NCBI GenBank assembly: GCA_014529385.2
Contig: CM043950.1
Span: 81,099,843-81,163,842, forward strand
Direction of reading: 5' to 3'
Length of the DNA: 64,000 bases
Source: Adiantum capillus-veneris
Taxonomy: Eukaryota; Streptophyta; Polypodiopsida; Polypodiales; Pteridaceae
The position numbers and the translations under genes are program-made. The notes under the pieces were generated by a model. It saw only the letters and a list, made by a program, of their open reading frames with translations. It had not been told where the DNA came from and made no database searches. Shown here one piece after another: positions 10,014-21,449 of this stretch. Positions within the stretch are counted from its first letter, which is position 1; the number at the start of each line of letters is the position of its first letter.

Positions 10014-11233
10014 ATATGGTCTTTATGCATCAAATGGATGTAAAGAATGCCTTCTTGAATGGTGAGTTGCAAGAGGAAGTGTATATGGATCAGCCACCTA
10101 GTTATGTCGATCCAGGTTATCCAGATTATGTATGCAGGCTTCTCAAAGCTTTGTATGGTTTGAAGCAGGGCTCTAGAGCATGGTATGACAGGATTGCCAA
10201 GTATCTTGTCAGTATTGGGTTTAGGAGATCTCATGCTGATCATTCACTCTATGTACTGAGAGTGATGTGGGGATTGTGGTCATTACCATATATGTAGATG
10301 ACCTTATTATTGGTGACAATGCTTATGGAGATTGACCATGTGAAGGGTCTTCCTCAAACAGGAGTTTGAAATGAAAGATTTGGGCGAGTTTGCGCTACTT
10401 TCTTGGCATTGAGGTGATCAGGACTCCAGAGGGTGTAGGTTGTCACAGAGACTGTATGCTTTTGGACATGTTGTCAAAGTATGGTATGGCTGATTGTAAG
10501 CCAATTTCTATTCCTTGGATGTGAATGAAAAGCTGAGTGCAGAGAAGGGTTTTGTTGTTGAAGATGTCAAGATGTACAGGAAGATTGTGGGTAGTCTAAT
10601 CTACTGACTATCACAGGCCAGACTTGAGCTACACAGTAGCTTGGAGAGTCAATTCATGCAGCTTTCGAGGAAGCCAATGGATGGAGTACGACGCACACTT
10701 TGGTATGTGCAAGGACTCTTGACTACGCATTGTTCTATGCAGCAGGTGCGCCATTAGCATTTATGGTATACAGATGCAGATTGGCAGGTAGCATTGTTAT
10801 AGGAGTCTACGAGTGGCTTCATGTTCTCTTTGGGAGTGCTGCTGTACTTGGAGCAGCAAAAAGCAGCCTACGGTTGCTTTATCGGGCACAGAGGCTGAGT
10901 ATAGAGGTGCAGTAGTTGCGCGTGCGAGGTAGCTTGGCTACGCACATTACTTGAGGACTTGGGAGTGCAGGTGGACCAGCAGATTGTCATCCATTGTGAC
11001 AACCTCAGCACCATGCAGTTGGCTAGGAACCCAGTGTTCCATGCCAGGACCAAGCACATAGAGGTCCATTACCACTACGTTCGAGAGCGAGTGTTGGCGG
11101 GCGACATCGACTTGGTCTACGTCAACACAGAGGAGCAGATAGCGGATATCTTTACCGAGGCACTCGGAGCTGAGAAGCTTCAAAGTTTTCGGACTATGCT
11201 TGGACTCTGCGACACGCAGAGCTCGAGGGGGAG
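10014..11233 (+). pseudogene. 5'-truncated Ty1/copia pol remnant (reverse transcriptase to RNase H)
   Basis: The remnant opens abruptly inside the RT domain with [20 protein letters not shown], then [13 protein letters not shown] and SRAWYDR, all typical of copia RVT_2. The catalytic YVDD block is present in another frame near 10290 ([10 protein letters not shown]). RNase H follows: SKKQPTVALSGTEAEYRGAV near 10855, then a clean frame 10959-11261 with VIHCDNLSTMQLARNPVFH, TKHIEVHYHYVRE and ADIFTEAL. At least three frame changes between 10290 and 10950 inactivate it. A purine tract GAGGGGGAG (about 11225-11233) is the polypurine tract before the LTR. Gag, protease and integrase are missing. Confidence 0.88.
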
Positions 11234-11551
11234 TGTTGAGATGTCGAGCTCTACATCTTGAGCTAGTATCCACTACGGGTCTTGGTCGCTTACGGCATTT
11301 ACTCAGTGGCGCGTTAGGTGACCGACACAGGGATCTCTACATGTGATTCTACAGCTGGACTACACTTATAGTGCCAGCCTAGTACGCTTCTAGCGAGTTC
11401 ACAGTTAGTGACAGCATGTACATATGTGCTACTTTTCAGTTTTAGCACTTAGTCATTTTTTACTCTCTTTTCTGTGAGAAGTAGAAGAAGCTTTCCATCT
11501 ATGTGTGCTTTGTGCTTGTCTTGTGTAGCTCTCTTGCATCCTCATTCTTTA
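11234..11551 (+). mobile_element. Putative 3' LTR of the copia remnant
   Basis: The sequence starts TGTTGAGATG directly after the polypurine tract. A plausible TG...CA end is ATTCTTTACA at 11551, giving about 318 bp. No partner LTR is present to confirm the right boundary. Confidence 0.5.
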
Positions 11552-11969
11552 CAGGAAAACCATCATCCAAATTTTGGGACGCCCATACACCAAAACCAAT
11601 TGTCCATACAATTGGACGGTTCCCCTAGGATAAACACAATATCCTAGGATATATAAACAAACATACATATGTATGAGGTAAAAACTCGTTGTACATGGGG
11701 GTAATCGACTCATTTATGGCTGGAAAGCCATCACTACTCATCACCTGAAGTGATGAAAATATTCAAGGAATCAGAGGTGTCTATTGTTTTAACGATGACC
11801 AACCATTTCTTTTGTAGATCAATCAGGCTAACCCAATCAATTCTTTCCTAGATTACAAAAAATTGCACGATGGTTTCTTGGAATATACCCTTTTGATTTT
11901 TGGTCAATTTTATCATTTCCTAATCCCTTATCCACTCTTTAACGGATACATATCACTTAAAAAATAACA
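11552..11969. other. Stretch with no identifiable feature
   Basis: AT-rich non-coding-looking sequence between the copia LTR and the short frame at 11973. No repeat or motif recognised. Confidence 0.4.
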
Positions 11970-11972
11970 TGA

Positions 11973-12167
11973 CTACTTATAAATTAATGTACAACGAAGA
12001 CCCACATGTGATTGATCAGGTATCCGTTGAAGCTCAGGAGCCTGAACACTCTCGTCTGTAGGACTGTTGCTTCGACCGGCCTCGTGATCATGTGAGGCCC
12101 TAGCCCTCTTTGTGTTACTATCATCGTCTTCAATTGGCTGGATTTCTTGGGTCCCCTTGGGAGCCAT
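11973..12167 (-). CDS. Small hypothetical reading frame (64 codons)
   Basis: A minus-strand frame starts MAPKGTQEIQPIEDDDSN, with a basic KRARASHDHE patch that could act as a nuclear localisation signal and a Pro/Gln/Glu-rich remainder. The composition is more protein-like than its surroundings. It could be a first exon of a host gene or of an element, or a chance frame. No family is recognised and no splice donor was confirmed. Confidence 0.2.
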   Translation of the reverse strand: MAPKGTQEIQPIEDDDSNTKRARASHDHEAGRSNSPTDESVQAPELQRIPDQSHVGLRCTLIYK

Positions 12168-12179
12168 GACTTTTATCCT

Positions 12180-12639
12180 TATTAAAAAGACGTCTAATCA
12201 TTAGGTACACTCTCAAAACTTAACTTTAGCTAAATAATCATTCAAATTTCTCTCTTCACTAAAGCCTGGGGCTTATTTGTTTACAGTCTTATAGGTAGTT
12301 TTTTTGCGGATTGATATCATTCTCGTAACTCATGATACCTTAGTTTAGCCATAAGAATCCACAACTAATTTGTGGAATTAATCTGCTAGCTTTTTCTTTT
12401 AATGTGTAGTCAAAATTAGTAACTTCTCAATATAGTATTTTCTTGCGTACTTATATTTTTATCCTAGATTTCTTATAAGATTGTTGGACTCTAGTAATTA
12501 TCTGATAATTTTCCAAGACATTTTCTTTATTTTTCTCTTTTAATTTATGCCCAGAGTGATTATATCAAGATAGATTTATATCCACTTCTTAATAGAGTAT
12601 TATATCTCTAGGAATTATCTCATAAACTTCTAAATGGGT
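12180..12639. other. AT-rich stretch, nothing recognised
   Basis: Low-GC sequence leading into the AT-rich tandem repeat. No frames or motifs of note. Confidence 0.4.
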
Positions 12640-13470
12640 TTGCTATTTATCCTTATTGTTTTTCAGTTAAAAACTGGGTTTTTAGGCCAAGATAATTACC
12701 AAAATTAATTAACTAATTATGAGATAATTATCAAAAATTGTTAGCATTTAGATATTTTTGATCAATATCTCATCAATTTTTAACATGTTTGCTAATTATC
12801 TTGATTAAGTTTTAGTCACAAAGAGGGTTTCTAAGCCAAGATAATTAGTAAAACTAATCAACTAATTATAAGCTAATTATCATGGGTTGTGAAAAATTAC
12901 ATCTTTTTTTGATAAGTATCTCATCAACTTTTAGATATGCTTGCTAATTATATTGATTAGTTCTCACCAAAAATAGGGTTTTTAGATCAAGATAATTAAT
13001 AAAACTAATTAACTAATTATAAAATAATTATCATGCGTATTTAACACTTAGATCTTTCTCGTACAAATATCTCATCAACTTTTAGATATGTCTGCTAATT
13101 ATCTTGATTAATTCTCGATCAAAAAAAGACTTTTTTGACCAAGATAATTAGTAAAACTAATCAACTAATTATAAGATAATTATCACGAGTTTTAAACACT
13201 TATATCTTTCTTTCATAAATAAAATATATTTGCTATATATCTAGATTAATTTTTAACCAAAAATAAGGTTTTTAAGCTAAGATAAATAATTAGTAAAACT
13301 AATTAATTAATTATAAGCTAATTATTGTGGATTTTTTACACTTAGATCTTTCTTTGATATATATATCATAAACTTTTAAACATGTTTGCTAATTATCTTG
13401 ATTATTTTTTCTTCAAAAATAGGGTTTTAAGTCAAAAGAATTAGTAAAACATATTAACCAATTATAATCC
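12640..13470. repeat. AT-rich tandem repeat, ~150-bp period, five to six copies
   Basis: The landmark AACTAATTAT ends near 12720, 12869, 13020, 13172, 13313 and 13464, giving spacings of 149, 151, 152, 141 and 151 bp. Each unit contains AAGATAATTA, an AACTAATTAT block, CACTTAGATCTTTCTT and TATCTCATCAACTTTTA. Copies are diverged by many substitutions, so the array is old. The 13470-13860 flank is similar in composition but not clearly repetitive. Confidence 0.85.
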
Positions 13471-14374
13471 CACTAATTAACAAACTAAATTTCTTATATT
13501 TCCATCAATTTTAAGCTTAAAAATAGTCAAATATTGCTTAATTAAATGCTTAAATTAGTTAGAAAAACTATGACATAATTTTCTCAATTTTTCAATAGTC
13601 TAAAAAGGCTCCAATAATTATCTTTTAGCTATCTAAGCTTAATTGCTATATTTCTCCTTAATTAAGGCTAAAATTAAGCAATTTTAATCCTAAGAGAGGT
13701 TATTAATTAATTATATTACTAATCATAATTAAAAGTTAAGTTATCAATAGTCTATAGCATAAGAATGCAATTAATTATAGAGAGACGTTCAATCTTTCCT
13801 AATTAATTACGTAACTAAGAAAATTAGATACAGATTAATATATATTTTACTAATCAACTAGGATTAACACTAATTACCTTGCTTAATCACAAGAGGTTTT
13901 CTCTCTTTGTGATCTTTGGGAAGGATCTCTCTAAGCACAAGAGATTTTTGGCCAGGGTCTTTGAGTAGTATGAGAACAATTGTGAAGCATAAGGACCTAT
14001 TTATAGTCTTTCCTGGCACACATGGGATGAGTTTGGTAGTTTCTTGTAGCTCAAGCAGACCCCCAACTCCATATGGCATCCCATGCTGCTAATTCATTCC
14101 TTGGCAGGTCCATGACGGCCCCTCCTAGCACCTACCCACTTTACTTTTCAACTTTACTAATTTTTAAACCCTTTTTTTTTGCTTTAATGATAAATATGTG
14201 TGAAATATATAGTAAATTATGATAAAAGTCTTGTGCTACAATGACTACTAAAAGCTTTCGATTACTTTTGGGAATTACAGTAACAATTAAAACTTCAAGA
14301 GAAAATAGTGGGGTCGATTTTTGCCCAAATTCAATTCTAAAAATTTCTAGCTATAGTAGTCTATGAAAGATGGT
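13471..14374. other. AT-rich flank, no supported feature
   Basis: A 69-codon minus-strand frame (13870-14079) lacks any recognised domain. No LTR or primer-binding site for the copia element beginning at 14375 could be found here. Confidence 0.4.
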
Positions 14375-15260
14375 AAAGTACTTGACTAATGTACCACATG
14401 TACCTAGTTTCACAAAGAATTTGGTTTCTTTTGGAAAGATGGTGAGGTAGGGTTGCAAGTCAGGTTTGACGATAGTGGTCTCTTTGCTGAAAGCATAAGA
14501 AGAATAGAAATTTGGTTGTGCAAGGGAAGAAAGTGATCAAAATGTTTACTTTGAGTGTAAATGTGCCTGAGGTGAATGATACCATGTTTGCACAAGGTTC
14601 AAGAATTGTTGTAAATATTGAGATTCGGCACAAACATATTGGTCATGTAAACTTGCAAACTAAAGAGATGGTTATAGGATTTCTAACCTTTAAAGTTATT
14701 GAAATGCAAAAACTTTGTGAGGCTTGCTAGTTGAGAAGTAGGAAAAAGCATCGTTTCCTCATGACAAGCATGTAAGCAGAAATGCATTGGATTTGGTACA
14801 TTCAAATGTATGGGGTTCGGAAAAGACTATGTCTATGGGTGGATTCAAGTACTATGCGAGCTTTATTGATGACCATACATGGAAGGTATGGGTCTACTTC
14901 ATGACGTAGAAAAGTGAGGTGCTCATGTACTTTAGAATTTCAAGGTTTTGGTTGAAAAACACACTAGGAAACATGTAAAGTGTCTTGAGATCAGATGAAA
15001 GGGGAGCATATTTCTCCAATGAGTTCAATAGTTTTTTGAAAAAGCATAGAATTCAGAGGTAGTTTTCATGCAATTATACTCTGTCAAAAAATGATGTTGC
15101 TAAGTTGAGGAATAGACACATATCAACATGAGTAGAGCGTTGATGAATGAGAAGAACATGCCTCATTGTTATTGGGTTTAGGCTACTACTATACAGGCAT
15201 TTACATGATGAATAAGACCCCTACTACTACTATATATGATATGGCACCAAAAGAGAATTT
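14375..15260 (+). pseudogene. Copia gag-pre-integrase and integrase remnant
   Basis: Recognisable pieces appear in order, spread over several frames. NVPHVPSFTKNLVSFGKM (about 14380) is the usual segment after the copia protease. RHKHIGHVNLQTKEMV with a CEAC motif (14620-14730) is the gag-pre-integrase zinc region. VHSNVWGSEKTMSMGGFKYY and FIDDHTWKVWVYFM (14790-14905) are the integrase core. MMNKTPTT (about 15205) is further integrase. Stops and frameshifts are frequent, so it is non-functional. It is probably the same element as the RT part at 17400, separated by tandemly duplicated sequence. Confidence 0.8.
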
Positions 15261-15339
15261 TTGTGATGAAATATTAGAGGTATTTATGGATAGAGAGGCA
15301 TGTGGATAGATTTTCTAATCTATGGATAGAGAGGCATGT

Positions 15340-15900
15340 GGATAGATTTTGGATAAAAATAAAAATAGATCCTATGAGATGTACACATTACTTTAAAAAA
15401 ACTCATAATGCTCCGTTCTATAGACATTGTACAATGTAATCAAAACATCAAAAAGATGAACATTCATTATTCATAGAAACCATTACATTTCATATTACAC
15501 CTAGTAGCATCACTTTACATGTTGCACCCACAATCAATTGCTGGAAGGCTTTGGTTTTATAGTGTTGTTGTCCTATCCATGTAAGAGATTATTCATCACG
15601 TGCCCTAGCTACTCATACTCTGTAGATAGAGGATAGATTTTGGATAAAATAAAAATAGATCCTATAAGACATACACATTATTTTCAATAGAACTCATAAT
15701 GCTCCATTCTATAGCCATTGTACAATTTGATGAAACATAAAAAATATGAACATTCATTATACATAGAAATCATTACATTCATATCACACCTAGTAGAATC
15801 ACTTTATATGTTGCACACACAATCAATTGCTGGAAGGCCGTGGTTTTGTAGTGATGCTCTCCTATCCATATAAGAGATTATTCACCACATGCTCTAGCAA
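15340..15900. repeat. Direct tandem duplication, ~291-bp offset
   Basis: 15340-15611 and 15631-15900 are two diverged copies. Both start GGATAGATTTTGGATAAAA and share AACTCATAATGCTCC, ACATGAACATTCATTA-like and TTGCTGGAAGGC segments in the same order. They lie inside the copia element between integrase and RT. Confidence 0.8.
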
Positions 15901-15989
15901 CTTCATCAGTTTCTCTTCATCCACCTTTGCGATGATCCCAACTCTCTTCAAACAATTGATATGATGATCCTAGTTCTCTTCCAACAATT

Positions 15990-16620
15990 GATGGCAAATC
16001 TTTTCATTCAAGTTTTGCAATGAACGTATTTTGATCTTCGTGCACATTTGATAAAGGCCATACATTTCCACCATTGTATTGATAGCATGCTTGAACCATT
16101 GATTTCCATATGTTGCTTCACCATTGCATATGAACTCCAAGGCATCCCAAGCAGATTTGATGGACGTCTCAAGATCATCAGAATTGTGATTAGAGAAAGT
16201 AGTGCATAATGTTAGTTGTGCACCACTTTAGTTAGTAGTGCACAACATTATTTGTTGAGTGGCGAACAAAAGAAAATGTGAACATGAAGCTATTTTATAA
16301 CACATGATGGCAAATTATTCTTTTCATTCAAGCTTTGCAACGAGCGTATTTTGATCTCCGTGCACATTTGATAAAGGCCATACATTTCTACCATTGTATT
16401 GATAGCAGGCTTGAACCATTGACTTCCATATGTTGCTTCAATGTTGGGGATTACCTCCAGGGAATCCCAAGCAGATTCGATGGACGTCTCAAGATCATAA
16501 GACATTGTGGTTTGACAAAGTAACATTGTGCACCATTTTAGTTAGTAGTACACAATATTATTTGTTACGTGATGAAAAAAAGAAGATGTGAACACAAAGC
16601 TATTTTATAACATTTAAGAG
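15990..16620 (-). repeat. Direct tandem duplication, 316-bp offset, with an open minus frame in both copies
   Basis: Copies begin at 15990 and 16306 (GATGGCAAAT...). Reading the minus strand, both copies keep the same peptide open: DLETSI, then SAWD(A/S)LE, then EATYG(N/S)QWFK, then AINTMVEMYGLYQMCT and KIRSLQ. The nucleotide copies differ at many sites, yet neither has a stop over about 60 codons. I do not recognise the protein; a retroelement gag or host exon fragment are both possible. Confidence 0.7.
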
Positions 16621-17399
16621 GCTATTTTATAACATTTAAGAGGCTATTAAATTAATATTCAATTAGATAACTAGACACCTCAACAATCTCTTTCCATGAC
16701 ACTACACAAAAGAAATATTTTAAGACAATGCTTTGTACAAATAGGGCCAAACAAAAAACATATATTCAAGAAACATTCATTGATGGAATTCTAACATGGC
16801 AAACACATTGAGGAGAGATAACAACAATTGTTGTGAAGAAAAGCATATCCAAAACCAACTACATATCTATGGTAGTATAGGTACGTTCTCTATTGAGTCC
16901 ATTGAAGACTTGGACCTCCTCCCAATAATTGGTTGGTGGATAAACATATTCTCGTTTTGGCTTAAGCTTAACATTGCTTGCGTGCTATACGATCTTGAAA
17001 ATCCGGACATGAATAAGTTCAATCTTTGCAAATTTGAACCTCATACATATTCACATGATTATGCTCTCCATGTGATTCGACCTTGAAAACTTCGTTCACT
17101 CTAGGAAATTTTCTTTACCACCCTTGTCTTCAAAGCTAAATCCAAAGCTTTGCGACTTGCCACTAATGAGATTGTGGTGCGGTACTTTGTTTGCACCCCA
17201 TCTTGAGTGTTGGAAGGACCGCTTTGTGATGACTTCATCACATTCTCAATGGCACTCAGTGTTTCCAAAATATCTTGTAATTTTTCTAGTTTCTACTATT
17301 GAGAAGAAAATGAACAAAGCCTGTTTAAAGAGACTTGAGTTTGAAATGTATATGAGAACTTGCCTAATGATAGCAAAGGTTGGTATTTTTGGAATCTTA
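16621..17399. other. Interior of the decayed copia element, unassigned
   Basis: Short plus frames (16796-17086, 17124-17417) carry no recognised domain. The RT domain becomes readable only from about 17400. Confidence 0.4.
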
Positions 17400-18625
17400 A
17401 GCACGACTCTTAAATGATGGCATATTTGAGAAAGTTTATGGAACGCAACCTCGTAGTTTTGTCATTGAAGGACAGGTGGATAATGTGTGCAAATGTAAGA
17501 AAGCTTTGTATGGGTAAAAGCAATCTCCTCGTGCTTGGTATGAGAAAGCAGGGACTCATTTGTTCAAACGAGGCTTTTGTAACAGTCCAACAGAAAGCAC
17601 ATTGTATATAAAAGTGTAAGGGCGATGTACTTCTCACTGTTGTTCTATATGTGGATGATTTTGATCACTAGTAAGAATGAGGCACATATTGCTGAATTTA
17701 AGGCTCATTTGAATGCTACTTTCAAGATGAAATATTTGGGACTATTGCATCATTACTTGAGCATACAGTTTAAGCAGTGTGATGGTGGTCTTTCCTTGTG
17801 CCAAATGAGCTACATAGAATCATTACTATGTAAGTTTGGACTTAAGGATTGTAAACCTATTGCTACTCCCATGGAAATAGGTTTGAAATTGAGTCTTCAT
17901 GAGGTTGGTGATCATGTCGATGTCATTCTTTACCAAGTAGTTGTTGGATACCTTATTTATGTATGCAACACGAGGCATGATATTCAGTTTTCAGTCTCAT
18001 AGGTCGGAACATTTATTCTTAGCCCAGGGTGTAAACATTGGCAGGTTGTCAAGAGGATTTTTCACTACTTGAGTGGCACTTTACATCTTGGGTTGTTTTA
18101 TCCCAAGGGAGGATCATTGCCGCCAGATTTACACACTTTTTGGGACTCAGATTACGCTGGTTGTTTTGATACACCAATGTCCACAAGTGGTTTTTGTTTC
18201 ATGCTCGACAGTTCGTGCAAATCATGGTTGAGCAAGAAGCAACCTACTGTGGCCACTTCCAATTGTGAAATTGAGTGCATGACAGTTGTGAGACTGAGTA
18301 TAGGGCAATCGTCACATCGACGGTTGAGTGTGTACGGCTCAGACGCCTTATGACTGATTTGGGTATTCGACAAGACACTGCCAACATCATCTATAGTAAC
18401 AGTCAGAGCGCATCGACAGTTGCAAGGAACCCAATTTTTCATGCTCACACAAAGCACATTGAGATGCATTATCCCTATGTCAAGGAAAGAATCTCAGCAG
18501 GAGAGATCAACTTGGCTTATGTGCCAACAAAGGACAACCTTGCAGATCTGTTCACAAAGGCATTGCCTCATGAGAAGTTTGAAGCTTTCCGCAAAGCTTT
18601 GGGCTTACTCCCCTTTGTGGATTGA
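17400..18625 (+). pseudogene. Copia reverse transcriptase and RNase H remnant
   Basis: RT starts with LNDGIFEKVYGTQPRSFV, followed by KCKKALYG, an in-frame stop, and KQSPRAWYEKAG. A YVDD-like site (VDDFDH in one frame) lies near 17650, then FKMKYLGLLHHYLSIQF and LKDCKPIATPM. RNase H follows: WDSDYAGCFDTPMSTSGFCF, SWLSKKQPTVATSNCE, then after a frame change ETEYRAIVTSTVECVRLRRL, ARNPIFHAHTKHIEMHYPYV, VPTKDNLADLFTKALPHEKF, ending in a stop at 18625. Several frame breaks occur before 18275, while the last 116 codons are intact. It feeds directly into the polypurine tract and 3' LTR, so it is the 3' half of the element starting near 14375. Confidence 0.88.
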
Positions 18626-18689
18626 TCATGCACTCAAGGCATGGCACTTCTCTATACATTATGTGCTAGCTCTCGTTCACCGCATCACT

Positions 18690-18702
18690 CCCAAGGGGGA
18701 TT
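18690..18702 (+). promoter_or_regulatory. Polypurine tract
   Basis: CCAAGGGGGATT lies directly before the TGTTACCA start of the LTR, the expected plus-strand priming site of a copia element. Confidence 0.7.
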
Positions 18703-19059
18703 TGTTACCACACATATGTAATAGTGATGTGTGTGAACATACTTAGGACTGTTGGAGCATTTTTTCCCTCACTAGGAAGTTTTTTCCCCTGTGCATTGTT
18801 TATATGCCCATCACTCGCTAACTTATCTTTCATTTGTGCACTAAGCATTGCTACTCTCTGTTGTGTGCCTTGAGCTTCTTCGTCTTCTCCAAGTTGTGTT
18901 TTCGTACAACCCTATTTCCAACAAGAAGCTGCACCAATTTCAAGCTATGCTTGTACGAGAGATGGTGTTGGGTTGAGGGTGAGTGTTTAGATATCAAGCT
19001 CGACACATGCTATACATGAATAACTTCTCAGCTACATTCATTAATCGCACATGGTAACA
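18703..19059 (+). mobile_element. 3' LTR of the second copia element (357 bp)
   Basis: It begins TGTTACCA at 18703 and ends TGGTAACA at 19059, a perfect 8-bp terminal inverted repeat. The polypurine tract precedes it. No 5' LTR is recognisable upstream, so the element is 5'-truncated or its 5' end has decayed. Confidence 0.85.
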
Positions 19060-20400
19060 AACACGAGAATCATTAATAATGACAATACAATTGGACTTCG
19101 CTGGCTTGGTCTACCTACCAAGAGTGATGGCCACTTATCTAGCTAGCTCACTCATTGGCGGTTTCACATTGACCACCATTGTACATAAGTCTTACTTAGT
19201 TGTATTTCCTACTCATGTTTCATAGACCATCTTCTTATTTCAAGTAGTTAAGAAGAAGCTACTTTGTGCATCCATCTCCATTGTGTGGTGTCTTCGCAGT
19301 GTGGATTGTGTTTGTAGGGTGGATATGGTCTATGTGGTTACATGATTGTCACCATCATTAGTGACATGGTGGCTACAACTTGCATTGTCCTTACAAGGAG
19401 GATGTCTTGCAAGAGATGGTCAAATGCCACCTATATCCTTGTACTTACTCTCTTTGGGGGATGATTAGAGATGGCCTATTTGGCCGCCTCCTGGTTCCAA
19501 GTGGTCTATCCCTTTGCCATGAGTAGCCATGTGCAATGAATCTACTGAGAATGTCTCACAAAATTACTTGTAGCAATGATGGCATACTCAATGAGATTCA
19601 AATGCACATGTGTGCTTGGTTTAGGGGGAGACACTATTAGTCATGACATAAAATATTGTTGTCCACTTATTACTTGGCTTGATTGCTCCGAACTCCCCAT
19701 CCATCCATTATGGTGCTTCTATTGCCCCCATTTCATTGCTTTATGTTTTTTCACCCTCATATTAGCTTTCTAAAATTCCAACCTAGCACTAGTCTCATTC
19801 ATTTTCTTGTCGATCACGTTCACCTTCGATGTTAGAAGAGCTTGCATTTCGTTCGAGTACTTTAAACCTTCCAAACACCATCTGATCCATACAATACCTT
19901 TTCTACGATGTTATGTAACATTTTTTCTAGGGAAGTTTCGAAGTGTCAAATCGTCTTGATAGCATAATACTTTAAACACTCAGCCCTAGGCTCCCACACT
20001 CTTGCCATTAATGCCAACCACTCATTTGAAAAGCTATTCAATAAGTAACAAGAATTCATCACCAAGCTCTAACTTCTTACCCTTTGGCCAAAGGTATTTT
20101 ATTTTGCTTGTTTCCTCAAGGCCACCCTTTCTGCCCGTGTAATCATAAGGTGCACAAAAATGACCTTATATTGGGAGCTAAAATACATGTTCCTACATTG
20201 AATTGCAAGATGATAATTTAAAGGGCCAATTGTCTCTGAGAAGTTTGTCAAAAAGCCAAATTGTCAAAAAAAGGTTTGTCAAAAAGCACAATCAACATCG
20301 ATAGAATAGAGAAAATAAGTTAACTTCTTAATCTGCATCAACTATCACATTTTCCATGCCTAATAACAATTGTGCCAACAAATAAGGTCACATCGTTTTA
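19060..20400. other. Stretch without a supported gene
   Basis: A minus-strand stretch near 19850-20040 reads SNEWLALMARVWEPRAECL and, after a stop, HFETSLEKMLHNIVEKVL. It could be a decayed coding fragment, but I recognise no family. The rest shows no motif. Confidence 0.25.
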
Positions 20401-20401
20401 A

Positions 20402-20462
20402 GGTCCAAGAATCAAACTTGCGTCTTTACGCGCACACATCCACCCTAACCACTAGATTATAA
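20402..20462 (-). repeat. tRNA-like segment, probable SINE head
   Basis: On the minus strand TCTAGTGGTTAGGGTGG resembles a pol III A box and AAGTTTGATTCTTGG a B box. The latter folds as a T-arm (CAAG, seven-base loop, CTTG). A full acceptor stem and clear anticodon arm are not evident, so this is more likely a tRNA-derived SINE or degenerate tRNA than a working tRNA gene. Confidence 0.5.
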
Positions 20463-20479
20463 TCCTATTGAATCTCACA

Positions 20480-21440
20480 CCATTTATTGCTCAAGCATGC
20501 CATCAAATTTAGCATAGATATTAACATTTAACACATGAAAGTAGGAGCCATGCCTTCAAAACTTTTGAACTCTTCGAAGGGTGAGGTCATGGAGCAAGCT
20601 TAATGGAAACCTACAATGCGACTCTTCAGGTGAGTACAAGACAAGTTTGATAAACCAATTGAAGATTCCTGCAAAGAAGAAGATCTTATTCAGAATTGGC
20701 TATGCATGACTTCAGGGTTCTTATTTAAAAGAAGAGATACATTCAAGAAAAACAAAATAAACAACCATCAGCACTTTGCCTTTTTAAAGGAACAGACTTT
20801 CTATGCTAGTACCACCTGAATCTAGCCCATGTTTCTTTCTTCTTTCTTTTTGTGCTGGCTTCTTTCACGAGTTTATCTCAAGAGAAAAATTGGGATTGAT
20901 GTAGTTTAATCATGTCATGTATGATGGGTTGAAGAACAATCCTAGGTAGTGTTACACTACATTTCTCCATTTTTTTACACAAAATCCCTCCTGCTATTTT
21001 CTCTTCTCATCCATTGTCAACCTTTTTTTTGTTTCCATTGTACATCCACCCATTCAATTATATGCATTTGAGTTAATGAATACAGCCCGGGACAACAACC
21101 TACTATCATTGTCAACCTTTGAAAACCCACCTGTTGCCTCAAAATCACTTTTGCTGCTTCTGAGGACAAAAGCCGACAACAACCAATCAACAATCAAAGA
21201 TGGTCAAAGCAAAGCCAACCATTGCCAAAGAAAGCCAGAGTAGGTAAATCCATGCTAAAGTGGTGCTAATAAGTTAAATGAAGCAATATGAAGCCTCAAG
21301 AACGTGCAAGGACCATATTTTTACATGTTGCTAGAATCTTGAGGTCAAAATGGTCACATGTTAAAAAGTCTATCATGGAGTGGCCAAGTATGGTACTCTA
21401 GTAGGAGTTTTTTAAAATGGGCATGAAGAGTAGAGGAGGA
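20480..21440. other. Stretch with no identifiable feature
   Basis: Mixed-composition sequence between the SINE-like head and the gypsy gag remnant. No frames with recognised motifs. Confidence 0.35.
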
Positions 21441-21449
21441 CTACGTTTC

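Noticed and set aside
20402-20462. Functional tRNA gene
   Set aside because: A-box- and B-box-like parts are present, but acceptor and anticodon stems are not convincing.
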